Assembly: GCA_001792305.1 (NCBI GenBank)
Contig: MGGH01000022.1
Location: forward strand, 15,916-61,508
Reading direction: 5' to 3'
Origin: Candidatus Woesebacteria bacterium RIFCSPHIGHO2_01_FULL_39_23
GTDB lineage: Bacteria; Patescibacteriota; Microgenomatia; UBA8517
DNA length: 45,593 bases
Part shown: piece by piece, positions 1-8,663 of the stretch
Layout: every line of letters begins with the position of its first letter
Numbering within the stretch: position 1 is the first letter of the stretch
Position numbers and translations under genes: made by a program
Notes under the pieces: model-generated
The model's input: the letters and a program-made list of their open reading frames with translations, nothing else
Told to the model about the DNA's origin: nothing
Databases searched by the model: none

Positions 1-487
1 GACCCAACTCATCAAATAGAGGCACGTACTGATCTCCACCTGAAGAAACAGTATGAACATATATTATTCCGCCAGCATTTAGGAACTTTTTAAACTCATC
101 AATTTCTTCAGCGGTTAGATCTTGAGTTGTATTTGTAGCAAAAAACACATCCATCAATAATATTCCACTACTATCTACTAGAGATCCATTGGAAATATAA
201 TTAGTTGGAGAAATAAATTCCACTGGACACTCAACAATTCCGCCAGGACCAAAATTAGAACTATTGAGCAAATACCCTCCAATAGTAGTGCTGCTAACAT
301 TTGGGCCTGCTGGGTGAACCAGTGGAGCACCTGCATCATTGAGCAAAGCGGAAGCGCTCCTGTTTAAGTTGTAACCAGATACCTTAATCGTGTTAGAAGT
401 TTGAGCAAACAATTCTGTTGTGAAAATCCCACTTAATACTACAACCACAAATAACAACACAAACACAATTCTTAGAATATTTCTCAT
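1..487 (-). CDS. Secreted protein, 3' end cut by the window edge
   Basis: The leftward frame opens with ATG at 487..485 and stays open for 162 codons to the left edge, so only the N-terminal part is visible. It begins with a signal peptide (MRN, then a long Val/Leu-rich core to about residue 28, ending LFAQ). The mature part is Ser/Asn/Gly-rich, followed by an acidic helix and a strand (EEIDEFKKFLNAGGIIYVHT) around residues 132-151. That element resembles the glutamine-amidotransferase-like folds used in secreted ThuA-like/DUF4350-like proteins, which is only a suggestion. It lies downstream of the major pilin gene on the same strand, behind a long inverted repeat. No strong Shine-Dalgarno is visible. 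Function unknown. Confidence 0.75.
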   Translation of the reverse strand, partial: MRNILRIVFVLLFVVVVLSGIFTTELFAQTSNTIKVSGYNLNRSASALLNDAGAPLVHPAGPNVSSTTIGGYLLNSSNFGPGGIVECPVEFISPTNYISNGSLVDSSGILLMDVFFATNTTQDLTAEEIDEFKKFLNAGGIIYVHTVSSGGDQYVPLFDELG

Positions 488-504
488 AATCCAACACATC
501 AGCA

Positions 505-566
505 AAAGAGAGAAGACCCTCTAAGTTCAAGATAATTTTAAACCTAAGGCAGATTCTTCTCTCTTT
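505..566 (-). terminator. 12-bp inverted repeat between pilin and secreted-protein genes
   Basis: AAAGAGAGAAGA at 505-516 is the exact reverse complement of 555-566. The loop is about 38 nt. Read leftward the hairpin follows the pilin stop codon closely, and the distal arm ends in a short T run. It could be a leaky terminator or mRNA-stabilising hairpin that keeps major pilin mRNA above the downstream gene. The long loop and weak T run make classical termination uncertain. Confidence 0.35.
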
Positions 567-569
567 ATC

Positions 570-1067
570 TTAACGAGTAACTGATATTATTGCTCCCAAT
601 TCAGCTCCCGGTGCGGCAGCTGTTATCCTTCCGGTTGTTGCATCGAGAAAGATTGTATAACTGGCGTTTCCTGTACTCCCAACTGATGGGTCGTAAGGAA
701 CAGCAGCCATATATGTTGGAACAATTACTTCCAATCCAGCTGCGTTGGTTGCTGCAGCCAAATTGAAACAGTTATCTGGTGCTCCAGTGCTAGTCCCTAT
801 ACAAGTCGCGGCACCAGGAAAATTGCTAGTCGTATCCACACCGTCCGTATCTGGCAAATTGCCATTGTGCTCGGCAGCAAATTGGTAAATGCCATTTGTG
901 AGCTGATATAAATCTGCTCTTCTTTGTGTATTTCTGGCTTCCGCGAATTGTCGGCCAGGATTCACTGCTGCGATAACAACAGCGGCCAAAATACCAATAA
1001 TCCCAATAACTACCAATAACTCAATTAAAGTAAAACCTCCGCCAATTGCTTTCTTAACTTTTGTCAT
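570..1067 (-). CDS. Type IV major pilin (prepilin)
   Basis: A 165-residue prepilin. A short basic leader (MTKVKKAIGGG) precedes the peptidase site G^FTLIELLVV, with Glu at mature position 5, then the hydrophobic assembly helix to about residue 35. The globular part has two Cys (in ATCIG and DNCFN) that may form a disulfide, as in many pilins. A strong purine-rich ribosome site (GAAGGGGGTGA) lies upstream of the ATG at 1067. It is the last pilus gene of the leftward group that starts at the PilM-PilN fusion. The canonical site and Glu5 make it the best candidate for the main fibre subunit. The prepilin peptidase and any PilT retraction ATPase are not in this window. Confidence 0.9.
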   Translation of the reverse strand: MTKVKKAIGGGFTLIELLVVIGIIGILAAVVIAAVNPGRQFAEARNTQRRADLYQLTNGIYQFAAEHNGNLPDTDGVDTTSNFPGAATCIGTSTGAPDNCFNLAAATNAAGLEVIVPTYMAAVPYDPSVGSTGNASYTIFLDATTGRITAAAPGAELGAIISVTR

Positions 1068-1125
1068 TTATTTCTTTTGTTCACCCCCTTCTGAAATTAA
1101 CTCTATACATCCAGTATGCGCATAA

Positions 1126-1362
1126 CTAATTTTTCAAGTCAAGCGGTATCGAACTTCTCTCAAAAATAATTTTATGCGCTTCGTCTAATCTACTTATATT
1201 AAGCCTTGGGTCAGCTGCCCCCACAATCTCCTCATCAATAGTGTTTGAAGCGTTTAAAACCACAAAAACAGTACGAATACTATAGACAACGATTGCCCCA
1301 ATAATAATTATCGTTCCCGCCAGTATTATGTAAAAACGGTCAATTTCCCGAAAATTCCTCAT
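1126..1362 (-). CDS. Small single-pass membrane protein of the pilus operon
   Basis: A 78-residue protein with an N-terminal amphipathic start (MRNFREIDRF), one transmembrane helix at about residues 11-33 (YIILAGTIIIIGAIVVYSIR) and an acidic C-terminal tail outside. Its start codon lies inside the 3' end of the PilO-like gene (23-nt overlap), so the two are translationally coupled. The position between the PilO-like gene and the major pilin suggests an accessory to the PilMNO inner-membrane platform. I recognise no named family. Confidence 0.7.
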   Translation of the reverse strand: MRNFREIDRFYIILAGTIIIIGAIVVYSIRTVFVVLNASNTIDEEIVGAADPRLNISRLDEAHKIIFERSSIPLDLKN

Positions 1363-1882
1363 TTGTATATAAAAACGCGCTCATTTTTATTATGAGCTTA
1401 TCCTCAACTTTGGAATCTAACACCTCAATATCAACTGGCTTTAATATTGCCGGAAGCATTTGAACCTTGTTCAATGCCTTTTCGACATCAACACCAGTTC
1501 CTTCAAATTCAAGTAAAACAGGAAGCCCTGTAAATCCCTGTTTGTCTTTGACAGGTTCTTGTGTGACAAAAGAAAACTTCTTAACTATTCCCTCTGCCCG
1601 CAACTCGTCAATTTTTCTGACATATTCAATAAGTCCCTGTTCGTCAATTAATACAGAGCCGAGATCAGATATCTTTGCGTAATTTTCCTGAAGATCAGCC
1701 AGTACAAGACCCGGGTCAACCAAACCTTTGTACTTTATTTCTAGGCTACGAAGTTCACTCAACTTTCGGGAAGAAGAAAGACTGGAGTTTAATAAAAAAA
1801 TTATTCCCAATATCAATAGAATATCTGAAGCGATAAACAAAAGTGTCTTCCAAGCTGGAAGTGATTTTTTAGCAGTTTTCAT
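1340..1882 (-). CDS. PilO-like pilus assembly protein
   Basis: A 180-residue bitopic protein: short cytoplasmic Lys-rich start, one transmembrane helix (about residues 11-32, LLFIASDILLILGIIFLL), a short coiled stretch and a periplasmic alpha/beta domain. Size, topology and position directly after the PilM-PilN gene match PilO, the periplasmic partner of PilN that links the cytoplasmic ATPase platform to the pilus. The gap to the upstream stop is 4 nt, so they are co-transcribed. Assignment rests on topology and synteny rather than a diagnostic motif. Confidence 0.7.
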   Translation of the reverse strand: MKTAKKSLPAWKTLLFIASDILLILGIIFLLNSSLSSSRKLSELRSLEIKYKGLVDPGLVLADLQENYAKISDLGSVLIDEQGLIEYVRKIDELRAEGIVKKFSFVTQEPVKDKQGFTGLPVLLEFEGTGVDVEKALNKVQMLPAILKPVDIEVLDSKVEDKLIIKMSAFLYTNEEFSGN

Positions 1883-1886
1883 AAAT

Positions 1887-3311
1887 TTAAATTTGCAACT
1901 TCAGCTGTTTCTTTTTACCTTTTGACAATTCCAAATATCCGAAATTTGCTTCAAATTCCAAATCTTTCTCCTTTTCAAAACTTGATACAGGAATACTTAC
2001 TTTTGAAAATTTACCGCTTTCCTCTAAATTTTGCTTAAAGGTCAAGAGTTCTTGCCTATCCGAAGAATTACCACGAACCAGTATGTTGCCATCTTCCATA
2101 TCTATTTTGTATTCGCTTACAAAAAGACCTTGAGGAGCAGAAGAATAAATAGCATTAATTATCTCCTGGGGGGGAGTTATAGAAGAATTTATTTTAACAA
2201 CTTTGTCTGTTAGAACATTCGTATCCTCTATTCCTTTAATAACACCTTTGTCTTTACCTTTGAGGCCACTTTCATTTTGGTTAGCTCCTTCCAAAACGTT
2301 TATCTCTGAAGTTATTAAAATAAAAACTACAAGGACAACAATAAAATTTGCTAAAATTGCCAAAGTCGAAGCAAAAACCAAGCTTCTAAGCTGTTTCATG
2401 AATTTTTTATTTCTGTGACTCTTTACCCATTCCGATGGCAGAAGATTTATACTAGTTTCGTCAGCTGGCTCCGTAGGATCCTTTAGTTGCAAAGAGAGCG
2501 GTATCATATATTCTTGCAGAACTTTTGAGTCAAAAGCTTTTATTTTTGGCTGCATCCACTCAACTGGAATTTTCAAATTTTTTGAAAGGCCACTATAGAG
2601 CTCTTTTCCTATTTCTATTCCTCCTATTTGCACCTTTTTTATTTCGGTTTCCCCGTAGTGACTGATCATTTGCGTAACTGTCTGCAGAACCGTTCGTTGG
2701 TTAAAAGAAGCAGCCACTGAACTTCCAACTATTTTTTCTCCCTCACGTACCAAAAGAATCGCTTCTCCAAGGTTTGCATATATAACTAGCGCACCACCCG
2801 AGTCTTTATCTGAAACCCTGGCCAAGGAAAGCGATGGCGTCTCAACCACCAGAGGTGACAAACCAGCCATACTTACAGCATCTACAAAGCCTGACAAAAC
2901 GCCTTTTTGAATAGCAACTGTAAGTATCTGGTAACCCAATTCACTTTTTTTTACAACCTTCCAGTCTATTACCGAATCTTTTATTTCGGTTGGTAAAAAA
3001 TCTTGAGCCTCCCAACGCACTGCCTCGTCTAGCTCACTTATTGGAACTTTGGGTAATTCTATGGTTTTTGTAAAGGTCGAAAATTCAGGTACAATAAGAC
3101 CTACTGATTTTTCTTTAATATTTTTGGTTTGCCAAATTTTTTTAATGATTTCAGATAGTGCTTTTACATCTTTAACCTTATAGTCGACAATTATTCCTTG
3201 GGGGATATCTACTGAAGTAAAAAAAATAACTTCGTCTTTTGCTTTATTAAGACTAACTATTTGCAGTTTGCTCGAAGTGAAGTGAACTGAAACAAATTGT
3301 TTGCTACTCAT
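1887..3311 (-). CDS. PilM-PilN fusion protein (actin-like ATPase joined to membrane platform protein)
   Basis: A 474-residue protein. Residues 1-275 look like the PilM actin-like domain: an early ligand-binding region (FVSVHFTSSKLQIV), the PilM-typical EAVRWEAQDFLP at 96-107, and a second-lobe strand pair around 172-200. At 288-292 comes INLLP, the motif that PilM normally binds at the N-terminus of PilN. It is followed by basic residues, a transmembrane helix at about 308-333 and a PilN-like periplasmic domain to the C-terminus. Stand-alone PilM is about 350 residues, so the ATPase part is compact. In most bacteria these are separate genes. The ATG at 3311 lies close behind a leftward promoter, making this the first gene of the pilus operon. 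Confidence 0.8.
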   Translation of the reverse strand: MSSKQFVSVHFTSSKLQIVSLNKAKDEVIFFTSVDIPQGIIVDYKVKDVKALSEIIKKIWQTKNIKEKSVGLIVPEFSTFTKTIELPKVPISELDEAVRWEAQDFLPTEIKDSVIDWKVVKKSELGYQILTVAIQKGVLSGFVDAVSMAGLSPLVVETPSLSLARVSDKDSGGALVIYANLGEAILLVREGEKIVGSSVAASFNQRTVLQTVTQMISHYGETEIKKVQIGGIEIGKELYSGLSKNLKIPVEWMQPKIKAFDSKVLQEYMIPLSLQLKDPTEPADETSINLLPSEWVKSHRNKKFMKQLRSLVFASTLAILANFIVVLVVFILITSEINVLEGANQNESGLKGKDKGVIKGIEDTNVLTDKVVKINSSITPPQEIINAIYSSAPQGLFVSEYKIDMEDGNILVRGNSSDRQELLTFKQNLEESGKFSKVSIPVSSFEKEKDLEFEANFGYLELSKGKKKQLKLQI

Positions 3312-3328
3312 GGCAGGTCCTTTAATAC

Positions 3329-3334
3329 ATTATA
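3329..3334 (-). promoter_or_regulatory. Leftward -10 element for the PilM-PilN operon
   Basis: The leftward strand carries a perfect TATAAT at 3334..3329, about 20 nt before the ATG at 3311. The -35 region is T-rich and not consensus. The intergenic space to the rightward minor pilin gene is only 70 nt, so the two promoters sit back to back. Confidence 0.45.
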
Positions 3335-3363
3335 CACAAAAACTGCCTCCGAAATTATGGTGG

Positions 3364-3372
3364 TGATATACT
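3364..3372 (+). promoter_or_regulatory. Rightward extended -10 element for the minor pilin genes
   Basis: TGATATACT fits the TGnTATAnT extended -10 pattern and ends 9 nt before the ATG at 3382. The transcript would be almost leaderless, with only CCAGG as a possible weak ribosome site. It is divergent from the PilM-PilN promoter, suggesting joint control of the pilus locus. Confidence 0.4.
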
Positions 3373-3381
3373 GAATCCAGG

Positions 3382-4707
3382 ATGAACAAAGGGCAAACTT
3401 TTTTGGGCTTTTTGATTTCCGTGGCAATTCTTACTATCCTCTCAAGTGCACTTTTCACATTGGTTTTAACCAGCTACGAACTAATTACATTTACCCGCGC
3501 CCGCGTCACTGCAAGGCATTTGGCCCAACAAAAATTGGAAAATATTAGGAACCTGCCATATGAAGATGTCGGCACCCAAGGCGGTATTCCCACAGGAACT
3601 CTGCTTCAAATTGAAAATACCATCAAAAATGGGCTTAATTATAGAATAAAAACAGATATCGTCTATATCGACGATCCTTTTGATTACACTGCGCCCACTG
3701 ATTTACTTCCCACAGATTACAAAAGGGTCCGAATTGACGTTTCTTGGGAAGGATTGGCTAAATCTGATATTAATCCTGTGACAATGATAACGGACGTTGC
3801 ACCCAAGGGATTGGAAACTTCAGAAGGCGGTGGAACGCTTTCCATATTTGTTTTTGATGCAAGTGCTAATCCCCTGGAACAAGCCTCGGTCACAATAATT
3901 GCAAACGATACAACGCCACAAATTAATTTAAACCTTTTTACAAATGAGTCGGGAAGAGTAATCCTTCCCGGAGCGCCAGTATGCAATTCCTGTTACCAGA
4001 TAACTGTAACGAAAAGTAGCTTTAGTACGGACCGAACATACTCGACAACCGAAGTAGCAAATCCCCTGAAACCCCATGTAACAGTACTTGAGGGACAAGT
4101 AAGCGAAGTAAGCTTTGCAATTGCCTCTACTTCCTCTCTATTTCTTTCAACACTTACGGATAGAGAAAACGGGTTTACAGCCTTACCCAACACTGATGTA
4201 ACCTTAAGAGGTGAAAAAATAATAGGGACAGATGTTGCGGATTATCCCGTATATAAATACAACGAAAGTCTAACTACCGGTTCAAACGGACAACTAGTTG
4301 TCGAAAACCTTGAATGGGACAATTATATGCTAACATTACCGGCAACATCTCCCTTTGATATAACAGGCACCAACCCGGTTATTCCATTTACACTTGATCC
4401 TGGCCAAACAATGGACTTTGATCTTGCTCTGACATCGCACAGCAATAACAGTTTACTTCTAATTTTCAAAGACCAAACCAACAATTTACTTCAAAACGTG
4501 AATGTAACAATTACTGACAATATACTCTTTCAAGAAAACAATACCACAGGACTTGTCGATACTCCTGACTTTGGCCAAGTATTTTTTGCAAACCTTGAAA
4601 ATAAAACTTATACAGTTGATGCTGTTATTACGGGTTTCTTGCCATTTAATGGCAACTTTCAAGTAACTGGTCAGAGTGTGGAAGAAATTGTCCTTACGCC
4701 CGAATAA
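3382..4707 (+). CDS. Large minor pilin with carboxypeptidase-regulatory-like repeats
   Basis: A 441-residue protein starting with a prepilin-like leader and helix (MNKGQTFLGFLISVAILTIL). If cleavage is after Gly4, mature position 5 is Gly rather than the usual Glu. After about residue 150 the protein consists of beta-sandwich segments of the type GTLSIFVFDASANPLEQASV, repeated near residues 237 and 356, which resemble carboxypeptidase-regulatory-like (Ig-like) domains. A pilin helix carrying a string of beta-sandwiches suggests a tip or adhesin subunit, similar in idea to PilV/GspI-type minor pilins. It is first in a three-gene rightward operon. Confidence 0.75.
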   Translation: MNKGQTFLGFLISVAILTILSSALFTLVLTSYELITFTRARVTARHLAQQKLENIRNLPYEDVGTQGGIPTGTLLQIENTIKNGLNYRIKTDIVYIDDPFDYTAPTDLLPTDYKRVRIDVSWEGLAKSDINPVTMITDVAPKGLETSEGGGTLSIFVFDASANPLEQASVTIIANDTTPQINLNLFTNESGRVILPGAPVCNSCYQITVTKSSFSTDRTYSTTEVANPLKPHVTVLEGQVSEVSFAIASTSSLFLSTLTDRENGFTALPNTDVTLRGEKIIGTDVADYPVYKYNESLTTGSNGQLVVENLEWDNYMLTLPATSPFDITGTNPVIPFTLDPGQTMDFDLALTSHSNNSLLLIFKDQTNNLLQNVNVTITDNILFQENNTTGLVDTPDFGQVFFANLENKTYTVDAVITGFLPFNGNFQVTGQSVEEIVLTPE

Positions 4708-4708
4708 T

Positions 4709-5317
4709 ATGAAAAATAGTGCTGGATTTACACTAGTAGAGGTTTTGGTTACAGGCTTTTTGGCAGTAGCCGTCGGAGCAGCCTTAGTTGGTCTTCAGTA
4801 TATTTTGACACAAAACCAACTATCTGTTTTCAGCAATTTCATAAATGTAGACGAGGCAAATTTCGCAATTACAAATCTTGAAAGGGAATTACGATCCGCA
4901 AGATCCGGAGACAACGGAGCTTATCCCCTGGAAATAGCAGGCAACTTTGAAATAGCATTTTTTTCCGACATCGACTTTGACGGTAGAGCTGAACGTGTCC
5001 GCTACAACTTAACCAACTCCACACTTACCAAAGGAGTAATAGAGCCTACAGGTTTTCCAATTACCTACCCGATTGCAAATGAAGCCGTCAAAACAGTGAG
5101 CGACAATGTTCGAAATGGTATTGAGCCAGTGTTTTACTATTACAACGACAGCTGGCCCGTAAACGCTGAGGGAAATCCATTAACACAACCATCACGACTC
5201 TCGAACACAAGACTCGTTGGAATACTCATCAGACTAAACAGCGACTCGTCAAGTCCCGACAAGGATTATATATTGGAATCAACTGTGGCAGTTAGAGAGT
5301 TGAAAGAAAATCTATAA
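4709..5317 (+). CDS. PilW/GspJ-like minor pilin
   Basis: I chose the ATG at 4709, one base after the previous stop, because it places the prepilin site (MKNSAG^FTLVEVLVTGF) at the N-terminus. An upstream ATG at 4676 would add 11 residues ahead of the leader inside the preceding gene. The 202-residue product has the canonical Glu5, a hydrophobic helix to about residue 30 and a globular part with NFAITNLERELRSAR, typical of PilW/GspJ minor pilins that prime fibre assembly. Tight spacing to both neighbours indicates one operon. Confidence 0.8.
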   Translation: MKNSAGFTLVEVLVTGFLAVAVGAALVGLQYILTQNQLSVFSNFINVDEANFAITNLERELRSARSGDNGAYPLEIAGNFEIAFFSDIDFDGRAERVRYNLTNSTLTKGVIEPTGFPITYPIANEAVKTVSDNVRNGIEPVFYYYNDSWPVNAEGNPLTQPSRLSNTRLVGILIRLNSDSSSPDKDYILESTVAVRELKENL

Positions 5318-5322
5318 GAATC

Positions 5323-6726
5323 ATGAATCATAAAGGATCGATTACACCAGCACTTCTTATTATAACAAGCGCTTTTGTCGTAATAATTTACGGAATGCTT
5401 TCTGTATTGTCCCTTCAGCTTGATTCATCACACAGGCAAACCGCCTCAGAGGAAGCATTAAACATAGCTGAAGCAGGAATAAACTATTACCGCTGGCACT
5501 TGGCCCATGATCCTAACGATTTTACTGACGGAACAGGAAACCCGGGTCCGTATAACCATAATTATTATGATCCCCAAGGGAAGCTTACGGGGAATTTCAG
5601 TCTGGACATTACTTCCCCACAAGGTGGGTCCTCTATAGTAGTAATCAGATCCACGGGGAGAACTTTACAATACCCAAGTGTTGAAAGGACAATCACAGTA
5701 CAATATGGAAAAGGGTCATATTCAAAATACGCATTTCTAGTTAATTCAAGCATCTGGTTTGGATCGGGTTCTGTGGTCAACGGTGAAATACATTCAAATA
5801 ACGGTATACGGATGGATGGAATAAACAATTCGAAAGTAAAAAGCGCACAAGAAGAATATATGTGCGGCGGTGAGACCGGTTGCAACCCGCCACAAAACAA
5901 ACCTGGGGTTTGGGGGTCCGGTCCAAACAGTTACCTATGGGAATTTCCTGCCCCATCTATTGACTTTAACTCTATTTCTTACGATCTTGCCAACATGAAA
6001 GACAATGCCATGACAGACGGTTTGTATCTAGCACCTTCGGGATCAGCAGGATATCACTTAGTTTTTCAATCCGATGGTAACGTCACAGTCTACAAAATAA
6101 CAGCAACCAATTATTACCGCGGTTACAGTGTCCCAGGCCAGGGTCTCGGTGTGGGCGGTGGCCAAGGTCAGGGGGGCTGCCAAAAACATTACCAAATTAT
6201 AGTTAGTGAGAGTCCCGTCGGCAGTTACGAAATAGCCCAAACCCCCATAATCTTTTCAGAAAGTAATCTTTGGGTCGAAGGGACTATTAAAGGAAACATT
6301 ACGGTGGTAGCTGCACAATTTCCTATTGCCTCGAATAACACTAATATATGGATATATAACAATTTAGTCTATAGTTCGTATGACGGCTCGAATAGGCTTG
6401 GATTAATAGCAGAAAACGATATTTATTTTGCCAGAGACATTCCAGAAAATTTTAGGGTCGATGGCGCCCTTATAGCTCAAACAGGACAAATTATAAGACA
6501 TGGATATTTTAACTGGTGTGGAGGAACCAATAATGCCATCAGGGGTAGTTTGACGATTAACGGAGCACTTGCCTCGTTTTATAAGTCTTACTGGAACTAT
6601 GGTACAGCGCCTGATTCAGGGTTCATCAATAGGATCATCACATACGACACTAATCTGTTATACAATCCTCCGCCGTATTTCCCCGTAACCGGCGACTTTG
6701 AAATAATTTCGTGGAGGGAAGAGTAA
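5323..6726 (+). CDS. PilX-like pilus assembly protein with large secreted domain
   Basis: A 467-residue protein with an N-terminal hydrophobic helix (about residues 7-32, starting MNHKGSITPALLIITS) followed by SEEALNIAEAGINYYRWHL, a signature of PilX_N-type proteins found with type IV minor pilins. There is no classical FTLIE site, as usual for this group. The remainder is a large Asn/Gly/Ser-rich extracellular domain with a Gly-rich loop near residue 280 and several Cys, likely beta-helical or sandwich. It starts 5 nt after the PilW-like gene and ends 2 nt before the convergent neighbour. Probably a tip-complex component. Confidence 0.7.
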   Translation: MNHKGSITPALLIITSAFVVIIYGMLSVLSLQLDSSHRQTASEEALNIAEAGINYYRWHLAHDPNDFTDGTGNPGPYNHNYYDPQGKLTGNFSLDITSPQGGSSIVVIRSTGRTLQYPSVERTITVQYGKGSYSKYAFLVNSSIWFGSGSVVNGEIHSNNGIRMDGINNSKVKSAQEEYMCGGETGCNPPQNKPGVWGSGPNSYLWEFPAPSIDFNSISYDLANMKDNAMTDGLYLAPSGSAGYHLVFQSDGNVTVYKITATNYYRGYSVPGQGLGVGGGQGQGGCQKHYQIIVSESPVGSYEIAQTPIIFSESNLWVEGTIKGNITVVAAQFPIASNNTNIWIYNNLVYSSYDGSNRLGLIAENDIYFARDIPENFRVDGALIAQTGQIIRHGYFNWCGGTNNAIRGSLTINGALASFYKSYWNYGTAPDSGFINRIITYDTNLLYNPPPYFPVTGDFEIISWREE

Positions 6727-6728
6727 AG

Positions 6729-7448
6729 TCAAGGGCTTGGTGTTGGTTCTTTGACACAAAGCGTGTTCGAAATAACAGTTCGTTGCGTTACAGTATCACC
6801 GCCTAAACCGCAGTCATAAACCAAATTTGGGTATGGGTTAACTGTGCCAGACGGAGTAAGAGCCGGGGTTGGGGTCCTCGGATACACGCAGTAAGATAAC
6901 CTCCAAAAAGGACAGTCTGGGTCAGGCCCGCTTGGTGACGGGCTACCAAATCCACCACCAGAACTTCCACCCGAACTACTACCCCCTCCGGACTTTCCGC
7001 CTCCCTCACCAGGATTTTGCGTGGGGTAAGGCGTGGAAGTTTCTCCGCTATCAAAATAGGAAATAAGTTTCTCCTCTTCCTCGTCGTCGTCCAAAATTAT
7101 TGTATAGGTCACCCCGTTTTTGGTATAAGTAATCAGATATCCGCCGTCTTCAACTTTTTCCACACCCTCCACAAATTCACCTTCTTTAACCTTGTCTTCT
7201 ATAAACTTAAAAAACGTATTTGTTTTCTCATTATCCCAAGTAGTTTCATCAGATAAACTGCTTGATCTAAGTATTACTTTACCGTTTGTGTAAACATAAG
7301 CCGTGTCGCTACCCTGCTCTACCTTTACACTATCCAAATCATCTTTTTGCCTACTTTGAAATAACAATCTTCCTGAAAAAATTAAAACTAAGATGACTAA
7401 TATAGCTATGCCCAAAAGGACAAACAAGTAATCTCTGGATATTTTCAT
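6729..7448 (-). CDS. Membrane-anchored protein with Gly/Ser-rich linker, third gene of the pilBC operon
   Basis: A 239-residue protein with an N-terminal anchor (about residues 8-29), an extracytoplasmic alpha/beta domain to about residue 130 with an acidic DDDEEEE stretch, then a low-complexity Gly/Ser/Pro linker (about 140-178) and a C-terminal segment with four Cys and Pro/Thr repeats ending PTPSP. Its start overlaps the pilC stop by 4 nt, so it is translated with pilC. No family recognised. Probably surface-exposed and associated with the pilus. Confidence 0.65.
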   Translation of the reverse strand: MKISRDYLFVLLGIAILVILVLIFSGRLLFQSRQKDDLDSVKVEQGSDTAYVYTNGKVILRSSSLSDETTWDNEKTNTFFKFIEDKVKEGEFVEGVEKVEDGGYLITYTKNGVTYTIILDDDEEEEKLISYFDSGETSTPYPTQNPGEGGGKSGGGSSSGGSSGGGFGSPSPSGPDPDCPFWRLSYCVYPRTPTPALTPSGTVNPYPNLVYDCGLGGDTVTQRTVISNTLCVKEPTPSP

Positions 7449-8662
7449 TTTCTGATACTACTTTGCAGCGACCCTACAATACTGTAAATAGGAGCTATAA
7501 CTAAAATTACCATAGCTCCGACTGCCACACCAATAATTAGCATCATAATGGGCTCGAGTAAGCTTGTTAATCTCTTGAGGTCGTTTTCTACCTCGTTTTC
7601 ATAAAACCCCGCCATTTCTTCTAACACTTCATCCAGTCTCCCTGTCTTTTCCCCTGCTTTAATAGTCTGAATAACAACAAGAGGAAACGTACCCTTAACG
7701 CTTGAAAGAACGCTTGACAAGGATTCTCCCTTGGACACTCCGGTAGCAAATTCTTTCGCCTTTTTCTTGAGGTTTGGTTGGCTCAAAGTATCTGCAGAAA
7801 CATTTAGAGCTGTCGTTATTTGCACTCCACTTCGAAGAAGTGTGGATAGTGTCCTTGAAAACCTCGCCACATCCACTTTGATCGCAATTTTTCTTAAAAG
7901 TGGAAATTTAATAGTTAGGTGAAAGATTGCATTTCGTGTCTTTTTGAAAAAAAAGATTAGAAAAGCTAAAAAGCCAACTAAAGCAATAACTACAAGTACA
8001 AGCGGGGTATTTTTACCGACAAAATTACCGAAATTTAAAATTGCTGTTGTAAAAAAAGGAAGAGGAATATTTAATTTGGTAAAAACTGATGATATCTTAG
8101 GCAGAACAAACAGAAGCATTAAAAGCCCAACTCCAACCATTGACACAAAAATAACTGCAGGGTACATCATTGAATTTTTAACTTTCTGAGTCAGTTCGTA
8201 ATTTGCATAAAGCTGTCGTGACAAATAATCAAAAGACTGCTCAAGAGTTCCCGACTCCTCTCCAGCCTTAACCATTGTCAAAAACACAGGGTCGAAGTCG
8301 TCTTTATATCCAGAGAGAACCGAAGATATCGTGCTCCCTTTTCGTGTTTGAAACGCAATATCCGACAATATTTTTTGCATTCTCTTGTTCTCAGATTCCT
8401 GCTTTATTATCTCAACTGCTTCAGGAAGAGAAAGTCCGCTTCGAAGCATAACTGCAATAAATCGGCAAAAAGAAGCTTTTTCGGAAACTTTTATACCACG
8501 GCCGAAGATCCCGTGAACATTACTTTCAAGAGATTTAATACTTAATACTTTAAAACCATCAGCCTTTAGAGATAGAGCAGCTTCCTCACGGCTGGCAGAA
8601 TGAATTGTGTCCTCGACAATTTTCCCCCTACTGTCTATTACCTTGGACAAAAATAACGGCAT
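7445..8662 (-). CDS. pilC: PilC, type IV pilus inner-membrane platform protein
   Basis: A 405-residue GspF/PilC family protein with two homologous cytoplasmic helical domains (about residues 60-180 and 265-385) separated by transmembrane helices, and a final helix near the C-terminus. Typical motifs are FCRFIAVMLRSGLSLPEAV and its second-domain counterpart FSRTLSTLLRSGVQITTAL. I start at ATG 8662, one base past the pilB stop, because GGGAGAG lies just upstream. A start at 8698 would prepend 12 residues inside pilB. It anchors the assembly ATPase PilB to the membrane. Confidence 0.92.
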   Translation of the reverse strand: MPLFLSKVIDSRGKIVEDTIHSASREEAALSLKADGFKVLSIKSLESNVHGIFGRGIKVSEKASFCRFIAVMLRSGLSLPEAVEIIKQESENKRMQKILSDIAFQTRKGSTISSVLSGYKDDFDPVFLTMVKAGEESGTLEQSFDYLSRQLYANYELTQKVKNSMMYPAVIFVSMVGVGLLMLLFVLPKISSVFTKLNIPLPFFTTAILNFGNFVGKNTPLVLVVIALVGFLAFLIFFFKKTRNAIFHLTIKFPLLRKIAIKVDVARFSRTLSTLLRSGVQITTALNVSADTLSQPNLKKKAKEFATGVSKGESLSSVLSSVKGTFPLVVIQTIKAGEKTGRLDEVLEEMAGFYENEVENDLKRLTSLLEPIMMLIIGVAVGAMVILVIAPIYSIVGSLQSSIRK

Positions 8663-8663
8663 A

